Assembly: GCF_024600715.1 (NCBI RefSeq)
Contig: NZ_CP102332.1
Span: forward strand, 124,001-188,000
Source: Streptomyces changanensis
Lineage (GTDB): Bacteria > Actinomycetota > Actinomycetes > Streptomycetales > Streptomycetaceae
Direction: 5' to 3'
Length of the DNA: 64,000 bases
The position numbers were made by a program, and so were the translations under genes. How positions within the stretch are numbered: position 1 is the stretch's first letter; every line of letters starts with the position of its first letter. The notes under the pieces are model-generated. The model searched no databases. It was not told the origin of the DNA and saw only the letters and a program-made list of their open reading frames with translations. Below are positions 51,873 through 59,749 of the stretch, in pieces.

Positions 51873-51914
51873 AAACTATCATCTCTCTCACGATCGTTCC
51901 ATGCGTGATAGTTT
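51873..51914. promoter_or_regulatory. Symmetric 42-bp operator between the hydrolase and GNAT-PaaX genes
   Basis: AAACTATCA (51873-51881) and TGATAGTTT (51906-51914) form perfect 9-bp arms. The palindrome ACGATCGT (51890-51897) sits exactly at their centre of symmetry. Each arm contains a -10-like TAGTTT facing outward. It is a likely binding site of the adjacent PaaX-type regulator. Confidence 0.7.
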
Positions 51915-51943
51915 TGGAGCTCGTCGAGCGGAGGGAGCGGGAC

Positions 51944-52585
51944 ATGGGTGGGGACGCGACGGAGGCGGGCACCGACCCGGGACCGGTGACGGTCCGGCGG
52001 GGCGTTCCGGCGGGGGCGGAGCGTCGGGCGGCCGACCTCTACTGGGAGGCCTTCGGCCGCAAGCTCGGCCCCGCCCTCGACCCGCCGGAGAAGGCGGTGC
52101 CCTTTCTCGCCGCGCACCTGAACGCCGACCGCGCGGTCTGCGCCCTCGTCGACGGGCGGCTCGTCGGCCTCGCCGGCTACGGGCTCGACGGCCGGTCCCT
52201 CACCGGAGGATCGGCCTCCGACGTGTTGCGCGCGTACGGGCACCTCCGGGGACTGCACCGCCTCGCCCTGCTCGCGCTCTTCGAACGCCGCCCCGCACCC
52301 GGGCAGCTCGTCATGGACGGCATCGCCGTCGACGCCGGCGTGCGCGGCCGCGGGATCGGGGGACTGCTCCTGGAGGAGGTGGCGGCCGTCGCGGCGGAGT
52401 CCGGCTGCCGGGAGGTCAGACTGGACGTCATCGACACGAACCCGCGCGCCCGGGCCCTGTACGAGCGGCGTGGCTTCCGGGCCGTGCGGACCGAACGGAC
52501 GCCCTACCTGCGCGGGCTGCTGGGGTTCGGCGCGGTGACCACCATGCGCCGCGCCGTCGCGGTGCGAGAGGAGGGAGCGCTGTGA
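51944..52585 (+). CDS. GNAT family N-acetyltransferase
   Basis: A 213-residue GNAT protein. The acetyl-CoA pyrophosphate loop is GVRGRGIGGLLLEEV, preceded by LVMDGIAVDAGV. The C-terminal motif NPRARALYERRGFRAVRTER completes the fold. The ATG follows GGAGGG by 8 nt. Its stop overlaps the PaaX-type gene (GTGA), and both lie behind the symmetric operator. Substrate unknown; adjacency suggests it modifies the same compound that the divergent hydrolase acts on, or the regulator's effector. Confidence 0.88.
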   Translation: MGGDATEAGTDPGPVTVRRGVPAGAERRAADLYWEAFGRKLGPALDPPEKAVPFLAAHLNADRAVCALVDGRLVGLAGYGLDGRSLTGGSASDVLRAYGHLRGLHRLALLALFERRPAPGQLVMDGIAVDAGVRGRGIGGLLLEEVAAVAAESGCREVRLDVIDTNPRARALYERRGFRAVRTERTPYLRGLLGFGAVTTMRRAVAVREEGAL

Positions 52586-53466
52586 GCGCCGGGAGCGACC
52601 ACGTCGAGGTACCCACCCGCATGCTCGTCCACGCGCTGGTACGCGAGGACGGCACCGTCGCCGCGGACGAGCTGTACACCGTCGCCGCCACCCTCGGCAT
52701 GAGCGACCAGCAGGTGCGGCTGTGCGTCAAACGCCTCGTCGCCGAGGGGCGGTTCACCCATGAGGGCCGGGGCCGCCGGGCGACGCTGCACGCGGCCGAG
52801 GAGACCACGCGCGCCCTCGCCCCCCGCGCGGACTTCGTCCGGCACGCGTTCCGGCAGGACGCCGGGCTCGCGCCCTGGGACGGGGTGTGGCACCTGGCCG
52901 CCTTCGCGGTCCCGGAGTCGGCGCGCGCCGCACGGGACGGCCTGCGGGAGGCGCTCGTCCACCTGGGCGGAGCCCCGCTCCAGGGCGGGCTGTACGTCAG
53001 CGCCAACGCCTGGGAGCCGTACGTCGAGGAGGCCGCCCACCGACTGGGCGCCCACGACGCGCTCACCCTCCTCACCACGGCGGACCTGCGCAGGGGCGAC
53101 ACGCGGGACCCCGCCGCGCTCGCGCGGAGCCTGTGGCCCCTGGAGGAGGTCGCCGACCGCTACCACCGCCTCGACCGCGTCGCCCGGGCCCGCCTCGACC
53201 GGCTCACCGGCACCGCCGAGCTCACGCCGCCCGCGCTCCTGACCATCGCGGTCGAGCTGGCCGCCGAGCTCACCCGGGCCATGGAACCCGACCCGCTGCT
53301 CCCGCCCAAGCTCCTTCCGCGACCGTGGCCCGGCGCCCGCGCCCGTGAGGTCGTCGCCCGGTGCTGGGCGGCCCTGCACCGGCGCGACCACGACGGGGCC
53401 CGCCCGGCCCTCTTCCGCCTCTACGCCGACATCACCCGGGAAGCCGCGGCGCGGACCACGGGCTGA
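52582..53466 (+). CDS. PaaX-family transcriptional regulator
   Basis: A 294-residue regulator with PaaX layout. An N-terminal winged helix (TRMLVHALVREDGTVAADEL, MSDQQVRLCVKRLVAEGRFT) is followed by a central domain (WDGVWHLAAFAVPESARAAR, ALVHLGGAPLQGGLYVSANA) and a PaaX C-terminal domain (YHRLDRVARARLDRL onwards). PaaX itself represses phenylacetate catabolism and binds phenylacetyl-CoA; no paa genes are present here, so the effector differs. GTG start overlaps the GNAT stop. It likely autoregulates the GNAT-PaaX operon and the divergent hydrolase through the palindrome. Confidence 0.85.
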   Translation: MSAGSDHVEVPTRMLVHALVREDGTVAADELYTVAATLGMSDQQVRLCVKRLVAEGRFTHEGRGRRATLHAAEETTRALAPRADFVRHAFRQDAGLAPWDGVWHLAAFAVPESARAARDGLREALVHLGGAPLQGGLYVSANAWEPYVEEAAHRLGAHDALTLLTTADLRRGDTRDPAALARSLWPLEEVADRYHRLDRVARARLDRLTGTAELTPPALLTIAVELAAELTRAMEPDPLLPPKLLPRPWPGARAREVVARCWAALHRRDHDGARPALFRLYADITREAAARTTG

Positions 53467-53518
53467 CGGAGCGTCGCCCGGTCCGTGCCGCCCCTTGTCC
53501 CGCCGCCCCTTGTCCCGC

Positions 53519-53986
53519 TCAGCAGCGCGTGTCCGCGCCGTCCGGCGGGCCCGACGCCACGATGCCGTAGTCCGACGTCGGTCCGCGGTCCGTGGCGAAG
53601 ACGAGGAGCAGGACCCGGTCGCCCTGGTCCTCCCGGGCGAAGCACAGGCGGCCCCACGAGTCGGGTGGTTCCGAGGGCGTCCAGCCCTTCGCGGCGGCGG
53701 CGGACCTGTAGAAGTCGTACACCTCGCCCCGCGAGCCGGAGAACGTGTACGACCGGTCGGCGTACACGGATGCCTCACCGCCGTCGTCGGTGCACCCCGC
53801 GTCGCGGCCCGCCGGCTCCGCGCCGCGCGGGAAAACGTCAAGGACGGGCTCGGCACGCAGCTGCTCGGCCCGCTCCGCCGTGCCGTCGCAGGCGGACGCG
53901 CCCGACGGGCCGGTGCAGCCGGTGAACCCCGCGACCGGCAGGGCGAACGGCAGCAACGCCGCGGTGAGCCGCGTTCGTATGATCAC
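53519..53986 (-). CDS. Putative lipoprotein
   Basis: A 155-residue exported protein. The N-terminus has two Arg, a hydrophobic stretch (LTAALLPFALPVAGF) and a lipobox-like FTGC at about residue 20-23, consistent with lipid attachment though not ideal at the -3 position. The mature part contains additional Cys residues and a small alpha/beta domain (YRSAAAAKGWTPSEPPDSWG, VLLLVFATDRGPTSDYGIV). No family is recognised. The GTG is not preceded by a ribosome site; CATTCT lies 6 nt upstream, so a leaderless transcript is possible. Confidence 0.65.
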   Translation of the reverse strand: MIIRTRLTAALLPFALPVAGFTGCTGPSGASACDGTAERAEQLRAEPVLDVFPRGAEPAGRDAGCTDDGGEASVYADRSYTFSGSRGEVYDFYRSAAAAKGWTPSEPPDSWGRLCFAREDQGDRVLLLVFATDRGPTSDYGIVASGPPDGADTRC

Positions 53987-54201
53987 CGGGACAGAATGCC
54001 ACGACGGCCGGCCGGTCCCCCGAGGGGCGGGGGCGCCCGGTGGCACCCCACCGCGGGAGGGCCGAGGGCGGGCGGCCCCCGCGCCGCGTCGGACGGTCCG
54101 CCGCAGGTCCCGGCCCCGTCGGGCACAGGGTGCCGCGCTGCCGGGTCCGGTCGGGTGCGCGCCGCCCGGCGTGATGGGCACGAGGAGGAAGGGGACCGCG
54201 C

Positions 54202-55068
54202 GTGCTGGAGCGGCTCAACGAGGTCATGGACCACATCGAGGGCCGTCTCGACCAGTCGATCGACGTGGCCGGCCTGGCGCGCGTCGCGGCCACGTCGGAG
54301 TACCACCTGCGCCGGATGTTCTCCGCGCTCGCGGGCATGCCGCTGTCGGAGTACGTCCGACGCCGGCGGCTGACCGTCGCGGGCGCCGAAGTGCTGGCGG
54401 GGCGCGGGTCGCTGCTGGAGATCGCGGTGCGGTACGGCTACGGCTCGGGTGAGGCCTTCGCGCGGGCCTTCCGCGCCGTGCACGGCGTGGGGCCCGGCGA
54501 GGCCCGGCGCACCGGTGCGGCGCTCGTCTCCCAGTCCCGGTTGACCTTTCGCCTCACCGTCGAGGGGAGCGGCAGCATGCGTTACCGGGTGGTGGACCGG
54601 CCGGCGTTCACCGTCGTCGGCCTGAAGGCCCGGGTGCCACTGGTACACGCGGGGCCCAACCAGGCGATCATCGACTTCGTGCGCGGACTCGCGCCGCGCA
54701 CCCTGAAGCGTCTGGAGGAGCTGTCCGACCAGGAGCCCCGGGGCCTCGTCGCGGTCTGTGACGACCTGGACCCGAGCCGCGCCGAGGGCACCGAGCTCGA
54801 CTACCACCACGGGGTCGTCACGTCCGCGGCCGCTCCGGCGGGTACGACGTCCCTGGCCGTCCCCGCCGGCACCTGGGCGGTGTTCGGCACGTCCGGTCCG
54901 GCACCGGGCGCCATCCAGGAACTGTGGCGGGACGTGTTCACGGAGTGGTTTCCCTCGAACCCGTACCGCAGCCGCCCCGGGCCGGAGATCCTGCGCACCC
55001 GGCTGTCGCCGGACGGGGCGGAGGCTGACGCCGAGCTGTGGCTGCCCGTGGAGCGGGAACAGGGGTGA
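54202..55068 (+). CDS. AraC-family regulator with GyrI-like effector domain
   Basis: A 288-residue protein. The N-terminal AraC HTH pair (about 5-105: LARVAATSEYHLRRMFSALA and IAVRYGYGSGEAFARAFRAV) is followed by a GyrI-like small-molecule binding domain (about 125-288: RVVDRPAFTVVGLKARVPLV, VPAGTWAVFGTSGPAP, ELWRDVFTEWFPSNPYR). This layout matches SoxS/Rob-like multidrug sensors of Gram-positive and high-GC bacteria. The start is GTG at 54202 after GGAGGAAGGGG. It probably responds to a lipophilic cation or drug; no exporter gene is adjacent. Confidence 0.9.
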   Translation: MLERLNEVMDHIEGRLDQSIDVAGLARVAATSEYHLRRMFSALAGMPLSEYVRRRRLTVAGAEVLAGRGSLLEIAVRYGYGSGEAFARAFRAVHGVGPGEARRTGAALVSQSRLTFRLTVEGSGSMRYRVVDRPAFTVVGLKARVPLVHAGPNQAIIDFVRGLAPRTLKRLEELSDQEPRGLVAVCDDLDPSRAEGTELDYHHGVVTSAAAPAGTTSLAVPAGTWAVFGTSGPAPGAIQELWRDVFTEWFPSNPYRSRPGPEILRTRLSPDGAEADAELWLPVEREQG

Positions 55069-55184
55069 ACCGCACGGCCCGTCGGCGGGCCGGGGTGATC
55101 CGTCACCGCGCGCCGCGCGGCGCGTGGGCGGTCACGCGGTCACGGGACCGGCCAGGAGCGGCCGCCAGCGCGGCCAGGGTCCGG

Positions 55185-55227
55185 CGTCAGCCGGTGGGGG
55201 CGCCGACGTCAGCCGGTGGGGGCGCCG
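55185..55227. repeat. 21-bp direct duplication (period 22) covering a stop codon
   Basis: Two exact copies of CGTCAGCCGGTGGGGGCGCC plus G are separated by one base. The stop codon of the small XRE-type gene (55209-55211) lies inside the second copy. Confidence 0.75.
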
Positions 55228-55442
55228 GCGAGGGTGCCGGGGAGGAGCTCCGTGAGAGGCAGGTCGAGGGCGTCGGCGAGTTCGCGCAACTCCTGCTCCG
55301 TGGGGTGGACGGGCCCTTCGGCCCCGTCCTGGACGAAGACCCTGATGCGCGGGGTCCGGATACCGGTGCGGTCCGCGAGCCCTTGCACACTGAGGTGCCG
55401 GCGGCGCATCGCTGCTTGGAGGACGTGCGACAGTTCGGCCAT
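55209..55442 (-). CDS. Small XRE-like HTH protein
   Basis: A 77-residue single-domain HTH protein. LSVQGLADRTGIRTPRIRVF is the recognition helix pair and ELRELADALDLPLTELLPG the last helix, as in Cro/C1-type domains. The ATG is close to a GGGGAGA site. It is upstream of no partner gene in the same direction; the next minus-strand gene to the right is a membrane protein. The terminal APTG sequence is encoded by the duplicated 21-bp unit, so its C-terminus may have changed recently. Target unknown. Confidence 0.72.
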   Translation of the reverse strand: MAELSHVLQAAMRRRHLSVQGLADRTGIRTPRIRVFVQDGAEGPVHPTEQELRELADALDLPLTELLPGTLAGAPTG

Positions 55443-55518
55443 TCTCCCCGCCTGCCCCCGGAGGCGGCGTTCACACGGTCAGTGGCCCGCCCGGCCCACC
55501 CCGGCGCCGCCGAGGGGT

Positions 55519-55890
55519 TCACCGGGTGGCGGCGGTGGCCGGCGCGGGCCGGGGCCGGGCGGCACGCGCGGGGACGGGGTCCTCCGCGGGGCGCCGGCCC
55601 GCCAGGCGGCAGCCGAGGCAGTCGCGGTGCCCGTGCCGCGCCCCCCGGTCCCGCACGCGCCAGGGCCACTCCTCCGGCGGACGGGGACCGCTCGGCTTCC
55701 CCCAGCCGGCGAGGTGCAGCGCCCACGTGACGAGGACCGCCCCGGTCAGGGCACCGGCGCCGATGAGGGCGAGCGGGAGCGACACGGCGACCACGGCGAG
55801 GCCGGTGACGCACAGGCCGGCGAGGCCGATCGCCGTACCGGTCCAGCCCGCCACGGTGTGGCCCAGGTCGACGTCCCCGTGTGCGCTCAT
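55519..55890 (-). CDS. HGxxPAAW-like small membrane protein
   Basis: A 123-residue protein. The N-terminus MSAHGDVDLGHTVAGWTGT is a variant of the HGxxPAAW signature widespread in Streptomyces; here the Pro-Ala pair is Thr-Val. Two transmembrane helices follow (TAIGLAGLCVTGLAVVAVSL and LALIGAGALTGAVLVTWALH) and a Pro/Arg-rich cytoplasmic tail with a CLGC motif. Function of the family is unknown. It shares a short palindromic intergenic region with the divergent MarR gene. Confidence 0.75.
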   Translation of the reverse strand: MSAHGDVDLGHTVAGWTGTAIGLAGLCVTGLAVVAVSLPLALIGAGALTGAVLVTWALHLAGWGKPSGPRPPEEWPWRVRDRGARHGHRDCLGCRLAGRRPAEDPVPARAARPRPAPATAATR

Positions 55891-55946
55891 GGCATGCCCT
55901 CCCGGTCCGGAGATACGCTCACCTCGAAGGCGCTTTATCTCGCAAG

Positions 55947-55959
55947 CTAAGTTACTTAG
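55947..55959. promoter_or_regulatory. MarR-type palindrome in a divergent promoter region
   Basis: CTAAGT-T-ACTTAG, a perfect 6-bp-arm palindrome, lies 19 bp before the MarR GTG and 56 bp before the divergent HGxxPAAW start, in a locally AT-rich stretch. It is a candidate autoregulatory operator. Confidence 0.6.
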
Positions 55960-55978
55960 AGACTAAGGGAATCTTCCG

Positions 55979-56467
55979 GTGGATGGCAAACGGCGCTCCC
56001 CCGCCACGGCGGCACAGGCTCACGCCCAGATGGATCGCCTCGTCGCGTCCGGCATCGTGGCCCAGCACGACATCGCCCAACGGCTGGGGCTGAACGTCAC
56101 CGACCTCACCTGCCTCGGCTTCGTCCTCGAGGCGGAGGGAGCGGGGGAACCGATCAGCGCCGGCGACCTGGCCCAGCGGGCGAACCTGACGACGGGGGCG
56201 ATCACCGGCGTCATCAACCGGCTGGAGCGCGCCGGCTACGCCCACCGCCGCAACGACCCCGGCGACCGCAGGCGCGTCCGCGTCGTCGCGGACGCCACCG
56301 CGGCGGCACGCGTGTACGAGGTCTACGAGGGCAACCACCGGCGGATCGCGCAGCTGTTCGCCGAGTACACCCCCGAGGAGCTCGCGGTCCTGTCCGACTG
56401 GCTCACCCGCGCGACCGACATCCTGCGCGCGTCCCTGCGCGAGGTCCGCGACGGCGGGGCCGGCTGA
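55979..56467 (+). CDS. MarR-family transcriptional regulator
   Basis: A 162-residue MarR protein. HTH: ISAGDLAQRANLTTGAITGV, with wing NDPGDRRRVRVVADATAAAR. The C-terminal dimerisation helix holds YTPEELAVLSDWLTRATDIL. GTG start; GGGA lies 10 nt upstream. The palindrome in front suggests autoregulation and control of the divergent small membrane protein. Its stop codon lies in a strong hairpin shared with the convergent sigma factor gene. Confidence 0.88.
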   Translation: MDGKRRSPATAAQAHAQMDRLVASGIVAQHDIAQRLGLNVTDLTCLGFVLEAEGAGEPISAGDLAQRANLTTGAITGVINRLERAGYAHRRNDPGDRRRVRVVADATAAARVYEVYEGNHRRIAQLFAEYTPEELAVLSDWLTRATDILRASLREVRDGGAG

Positions 56468-56494
56468 CGGGCCGTCGCCGGGCGGCCCGTCAGC
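56463..56494. terminator. Bidirectional hairpin terminator
   Basis: A perfect 12-bp inverted repeat (GCTGACGGGCCG and complement) with an 8-nt loop overlaps the MarR stop codon. Confidence 0.75.
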
Positions 56495-56530
56495 GGCGTG
56501 GTCCGACCCCGCGCCGGCGGGCGGATCGGC

Positions 56531-57469
56531 TCAGCGCGGCTGCCGGCGGGCCCGCTTCACCTCGCGGGAGAGGGCCCAGGCGTCGGCCACCGGGCCCACG
56601 TGCCGAAGCTTGTCCGGGTTGAGGACGCAGCGGACGGTCATGATCCGCCCGTCGACCACGTCGAGCACCAGCGTGTTGAGCACCCTGCCGTCCCGGTCCC
56701 GGGAGATGACACCCGGCTGGCCGTTGACCTCGCGCGACTCGAACGTCACGCCGGCCCGGGCCATCGCGGGGAAGGCGGAGGCGAGCAGCCGGGCCGTCCT
56801 CCCGGCGCCGACGAGGGTCCTCGGCAGCTGGGGGGCCTTGCCCCCGCCGTCCCCCACGAGCCGCACGTCGGCGGCGAGCAGGTCCTGCAACCCGTCCACG
56901 TCCCCGTCCTTCAGCGCGACAAGGAACCGCGACGCCAGCTCCCGCCGCTCCCGACGGTCCGCCGTGAACCGGGGCCGCGCGTCCTCCATGTGCCGCCGCG
57001 CCCGTACGACCAGTTGTCGGCACGCCGCCTCCGACCGCCCCACCGCCGAGGCGACCTCGTCGTACCCGAAGCCGAAGACCTCCCGCAGCACGAACACCGC
57101 CCGCTCCAGAGGGCTGAGGCGTTCCAGCAGGAGGAGCGCCGCCATGGACACGGAGTCGGCCAGTTCCGCCGACCGCGCCGGGTCCTGGTACGGGTCGCTC
57201 AGCAGCGGCTCGGGGAACCAGGGGCCCACGTACTGCTCCCGCCGCACCCGTGCGGAACGCAGCACGTCGATCGCGATCCGCGTCACCGTCGCCGACAGGA
57301 AGGACTTCGTCGACGTGGGCCGGGTGGCCGCGCCGTCGTAACGCAGCCACGTCTCCTGCACCGCGTCCTCGGCCTCCCCCACCCCGCCCAGGATCCGGTA
57401 GGCGATCGAGAACAGCAGCGGCCGCAGCTCCTCGAACTCCTCGACCTTGCTCGCGTGGTTCACGCGCAT
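56531..57469 (-). CDS. ECF41-type RNA polymerase sigma factor (SigJ-like)
   Basis: A 312-residue ECF sigma factor with the fused C-terminal SnoaL-like domain that defines group ECF41. Sigma-2 spans about 8-75 (ELRPLLFSIAYRILGGVGEA, DAVQETWLRYD), sigma-4 about 110-165 (LSPLERAVFVLREVFGFGYD), and the SnoaL domain about 180-300. All three ECF41 marks are present: WFPEPLL in the linker, DGGGK, and NPDKL. No anti-sigma factor is nearby; in ECF41 the C-terminal domain itself regulates activity. The ATG follows GGGGAGG by about 8 nt. The AhpD-like gene lies upstream in the same direction with a perfect ECF41 promoter, the usual ECF41/COE pairing. Confidence 0.93.
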   Translation of the reverse strand: MRVNHASKVEEFEELRPLLFSIAYRILGGVGEAEDAVQETWLRYDGAATRPTSTKSFLSATVTRIAIDVLRSARVRREQYVGPWFPEPLLSDPYQDPARSAELADSVSMAALLLLERLSPLERAVFVLREVFGFGYDEVASAVGRSEAACRQLVVRARRHMEDARPRFTADRRERRELASRFLVALKDGDVDGLQDLLAADVRLVGDGGGKAPQLPRTLVGAGRTARLLASAFPAMARAGVTFESREVNGQPGVISRDRDGRVLNTLVLDVVDGRIMTVRCVLNPDKLRHVGPVADAWALSREVKRARRQPR

Positions 57470-57653
57470 GCGTCTTTCCTCCCCGCACACCTTCCCACCC
57501 GGCCGTACGCGGCGGCGCGGGCGGCTCCCGTCGATCGGCCGGCCGGTACCGGGCCGCGGCGCGGCGCCGGTCCGAGCCGGGCACGGTGCCCGCCGACCGG
57601 GCCCGTGCCGCTCGTTCCGGCGCCCCGTCGGTGACCCGGGTGCCGGCGCCCCG

Positions 57654-58130
57654 TCAGTGGGCCCGGCCGGACTCGTACGTGCCGGTGGCCGGCTGCCTGG
57701 TGATGACGTTCATCCGGTTCGCCGCGTTCATGAAGGAGATCAGCAGCACCAGCGTGGCGAGCTGCTCCTCGTCGAAGTGCCGGGCGGCCCGCTCCCACAC
57801 GGCGTCGCCGACCCCGCCGACCGCGTCGGCGACACGGGTGCCCTCCTCCGCCAGCTCCAGCGCGGCCCGTTCGGCCTCGGTGAAGACGGTGGCCTCCCGC
57901 CACGCCGCGACCAGGTGCAGCCGCACCGGCGTCTCGCCGGCGGCGGTGGCGTCCTTGGTGTGCATGTCGATGCAGACGGCGCAGCCGTTGATCTGGCTCA
58001 CGCGCAGCGCCACCAGCTCCTGCGTCGCGGCCGGCAGCGGCGCCTCCTTGAACACCCTGCCCGCCGACATGAAGTGCTTGAGGACCGTGCCCGACGTCCG
58101 GTGGGCGAAGAAGTCCAGTCGCGTGTCCAT
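57654..58130 (-). CDS. AhpD-like carboxymuconolactone decarboxylase family protein (ECF41 target)
   Basis: A 158-residue CMD/AhpD-fold protein. The redox-type site is INGCAVCIDMHTKDA (CxxC followed by His). The C-terminal helix reads LATLVLLISFMNAANRMNVI. It is the C member of the COE set (carboxymuconolactone decarboxylase, oxidoreductase, epimerase) that accompanies ECF41 sigma factors. The ATG follows AGGGAGC by 6 nt. Its promoter matches the ECF41 consensus exactly, so it is expected to be the direct target of the downstream sigma factor. A 183-nt gap to that gene leaves cotranscription open. Substrate unknown, perhaps a peroxide or quinone. Confidence 0.92.
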   Translation of the reverse strand: MDTRLDFFAHRTSGTVLKHFMSAGRVFKEAPLPAATQELVALRVSQINGCAVCIDMHTKDATAAGETPVRLHLVAAWREATVFTEAERAALELAEEGTRVADAVGGVGDAVWERAARHFDEEQLATLVLLISFMNAANRMNVITRQPATGTYESGRAH

Positions 58131-58170
58131 CGTGTGCTCCCTGCGGTGGCGAAGTGGCTGACACACCCGA

Positions 58171-58197
58171 GACGACACAGACCGACCGCCTGTGACA
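58171..58197 (-). promoter_or_regulatory. Perfect ECF41 promoter
   Basis: On the minus strand TGTCACA (58191-58197), 16 nt, CGTC (58171-58174) reproduces the published ECF41 consensus TGTCACA-N16-CGTC without mismatch. It lies 41 bp upstream of the AhpD-like ATG. Confidence 0.9.
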
Positions 58198-58243
58198 CGG
58201 CCGGCTGTGACCTGAGTCTCACGCACCGAAGGGGGCGTGCCGA

Positions 58244-58290
58244 GGCCGGCGCCGGGGGTGGAGTCGAGGTCTCCACCCCCGGCGCCGGCC
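58244..58290. terminator. Very strong hairpin terminator
   Basis: A perfect 20-bp inverted repeat (left arm 58244-58263, right arm 58271-58290) with a 7-nt loop. It ends the LuxC-like operon and insulates the ECF41 promoter just downstream. Confidence 0.8.
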
Positions 58291-58320
58291 GGGGTGTGCT
58301 CCGCTGGGGCCGTGGCCGCG

Positions 58321-59748
58321 CTACCGCCCCGCCCCCGGTGTCGCGGACGAAGCGGACGCCACCGGCGCGGTGGACGCCGAGGCGGGTGTGAACGTCTTGC
58401 AGCGCATCAGGAACTCCCCCAGGTAACCGTCGTGCGGCAGCCCGGGGACCAGCACGTGCGTCGGGTGGTCGCCGACGTGGAGGCTCCGGATGGTCGGCTC
58501 GTCGAGCAGCTCCCCCACGAGCTCCGGGTCGGACGTCAGGGCGGTGAGCACCACCGTGTCGCGCAGCGGGGCCACGCCGTCGGCGCGGGTCCACGGCGCG
58601 ACCCACACGCAGGGGAACGGCATCTCCGCGCGGGTCTGCGGCGCGTCGGCGCGGTCCAGCTGGAACACCGCCGGGCGCAGCACCGCGGAGCCGTCCCCGA
58701 GCTCGTCGACGATGGTGTCGCCGCCGAGCCACGCCCTGGCACCGGCGGCCTCGGAGCGCACGTACTTCTCCAGGGTCCGGGCGGCGTCCAGCCGCCGGAC
58801 CGGCAGCACGGCCCGGTCGTCCTCCGGCGGCAGCGAGGGGAGGGCGGCGAGGCGTTCGGCGATGGCCCGGGCGACCGGCGCGGGGTCCCCTTCGACGAAG
58901 ACGGCCGTGGCGTTCACGCACGCGGCGCCGGCCTGCCGGCTGATCGAGTCGACGATCGTGTCGAGGTGCCGGGTGACGTCGGTGTCGGCGGTGAGGAGGA
59001 TCTTGGCGCGTCCCGGTCCGTGCGGCAGCACGCTCGTGCTGCCGCGGTACTTGGCGATGACGTCGTCGCCGCCGTAGACCATGGCGAGGTCGGCGCCGTC
59101 GACCAGGTCGTCGGCGACGCCATGGTCGGTGGGCAGCATGACGACGTGGTCCGTGCCGAAGCCCGCCGCGTGCAGGGCGGTGACCAGGCGGTGCGCGGTC
59201 AGCGGTTCGCGGCGTGAGGGGCGTACGGCGACGCGGTAGCCCAGTGCCAGCGCCTCCACCCACTGCACGTGGATCCCGGGGTGGTTGCCTGCGGTGACGA
59301 CGGCGAGGACGTCGGCGCGGCGGATCCACACCGCCGTGCCGGCCCCGTTCGACGTGTCGCGGCTGCCGCGCGGTCGGGCCTGGCCGGCGGAGCCGTACGC
59401 GCCGGCCAGGCCCGCGGCGGTGTTCCCGGTGGCTTCCCGCACCAGCGCGACGGGCAGGCCGCTCACGCGGGCGACGGCGTGCTCGTACTCGTCGACGCTC
59501 AGGCCGCCGAGGGTGGCGGTGGCGAACAGCCGGCCGGCCTCGGCCAGCGCCGCCGTCCGCTCGTCGGTGGGGAGCGTGCGGGCCCGCTTCAGGGCGGTCA
59601 GGCCGCGCCGCACGTACAGCCGCGGCACCATGCTCAGCTCGGCGACCGGTCGGCCGGTGACGTCGGTGACGACCTCCCGCGCCTGCGCCCGGTAGGGCCC
59701 GCCGGGGCCGAGGGCGTCGAGGTGGACGACTGCCGGAGAGCCGGGCAC
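58321..59748 (-). CDS. LuxC-like acyl reductase (aldehyde dehydrogenase fold)
   Basis: A 475-residue member of the LuxC/EhpG acyl-CoA reductase family. The nucleotide-binding and active-site parts are VLAVVTAGNHPGIHVQWVEA, LALGYRVAVRPSRREPLTAH, VYGGDDVIAKYRG and catalytic Cys277 in SRQAGAACVNATAVF. Such enzymes reduce acyl thioesters or acyl adenylates to aldehydes with NADPH. GTG begins 1 nt after the stop of the aminotransferase-adenylase fusion, so the two are one operon. With that partner it would reduce an activated carboxylate. No luciferase genes are present, so a bioluminescence role is excluded. Confidence 0.85.
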   Translation of the reverse strand: MPGSPAVVHLDALGPGGPYRAQAREVVTDVTGRPVAELSMVPRLYVRRGLTALKRARTLPTDERTAALAEAGRLFATATLGGLSVDEYEHAVARVSGLPVALVREATGNTAAGLAGAYGSAGQARPRGSRDTSNGAGTAVWIRRADVLAVVTAGNHPGIHVQWVEALALGYRVAVRPSRREPLTAHRLVTALHAAGFGTDHVVMLPTDHGVADDLVDGADLAMVYGGDDVIAKYRGSTSVLPHGPGRAKILLTADTDVTRHLDTIVDSISRQAGAACVNATAVFVEGDPAPVARAIAERLAALPSLPPEDDRAVLPVRRLDAARTLEKYVRSEAAGARAWLGGDTIVDELGDGSAVLRPAVFQLDRADAPQTRAEMPFPCVWVAPWTRADGVAPLRDTVVLTALTSDPELVGELLDEPTIRSLHVGDHPTHVLVPGLPHDGYLGEFLMRCKTFTPASASTAPVASASSATPGAGR

Positions 59749-59749
59749 G

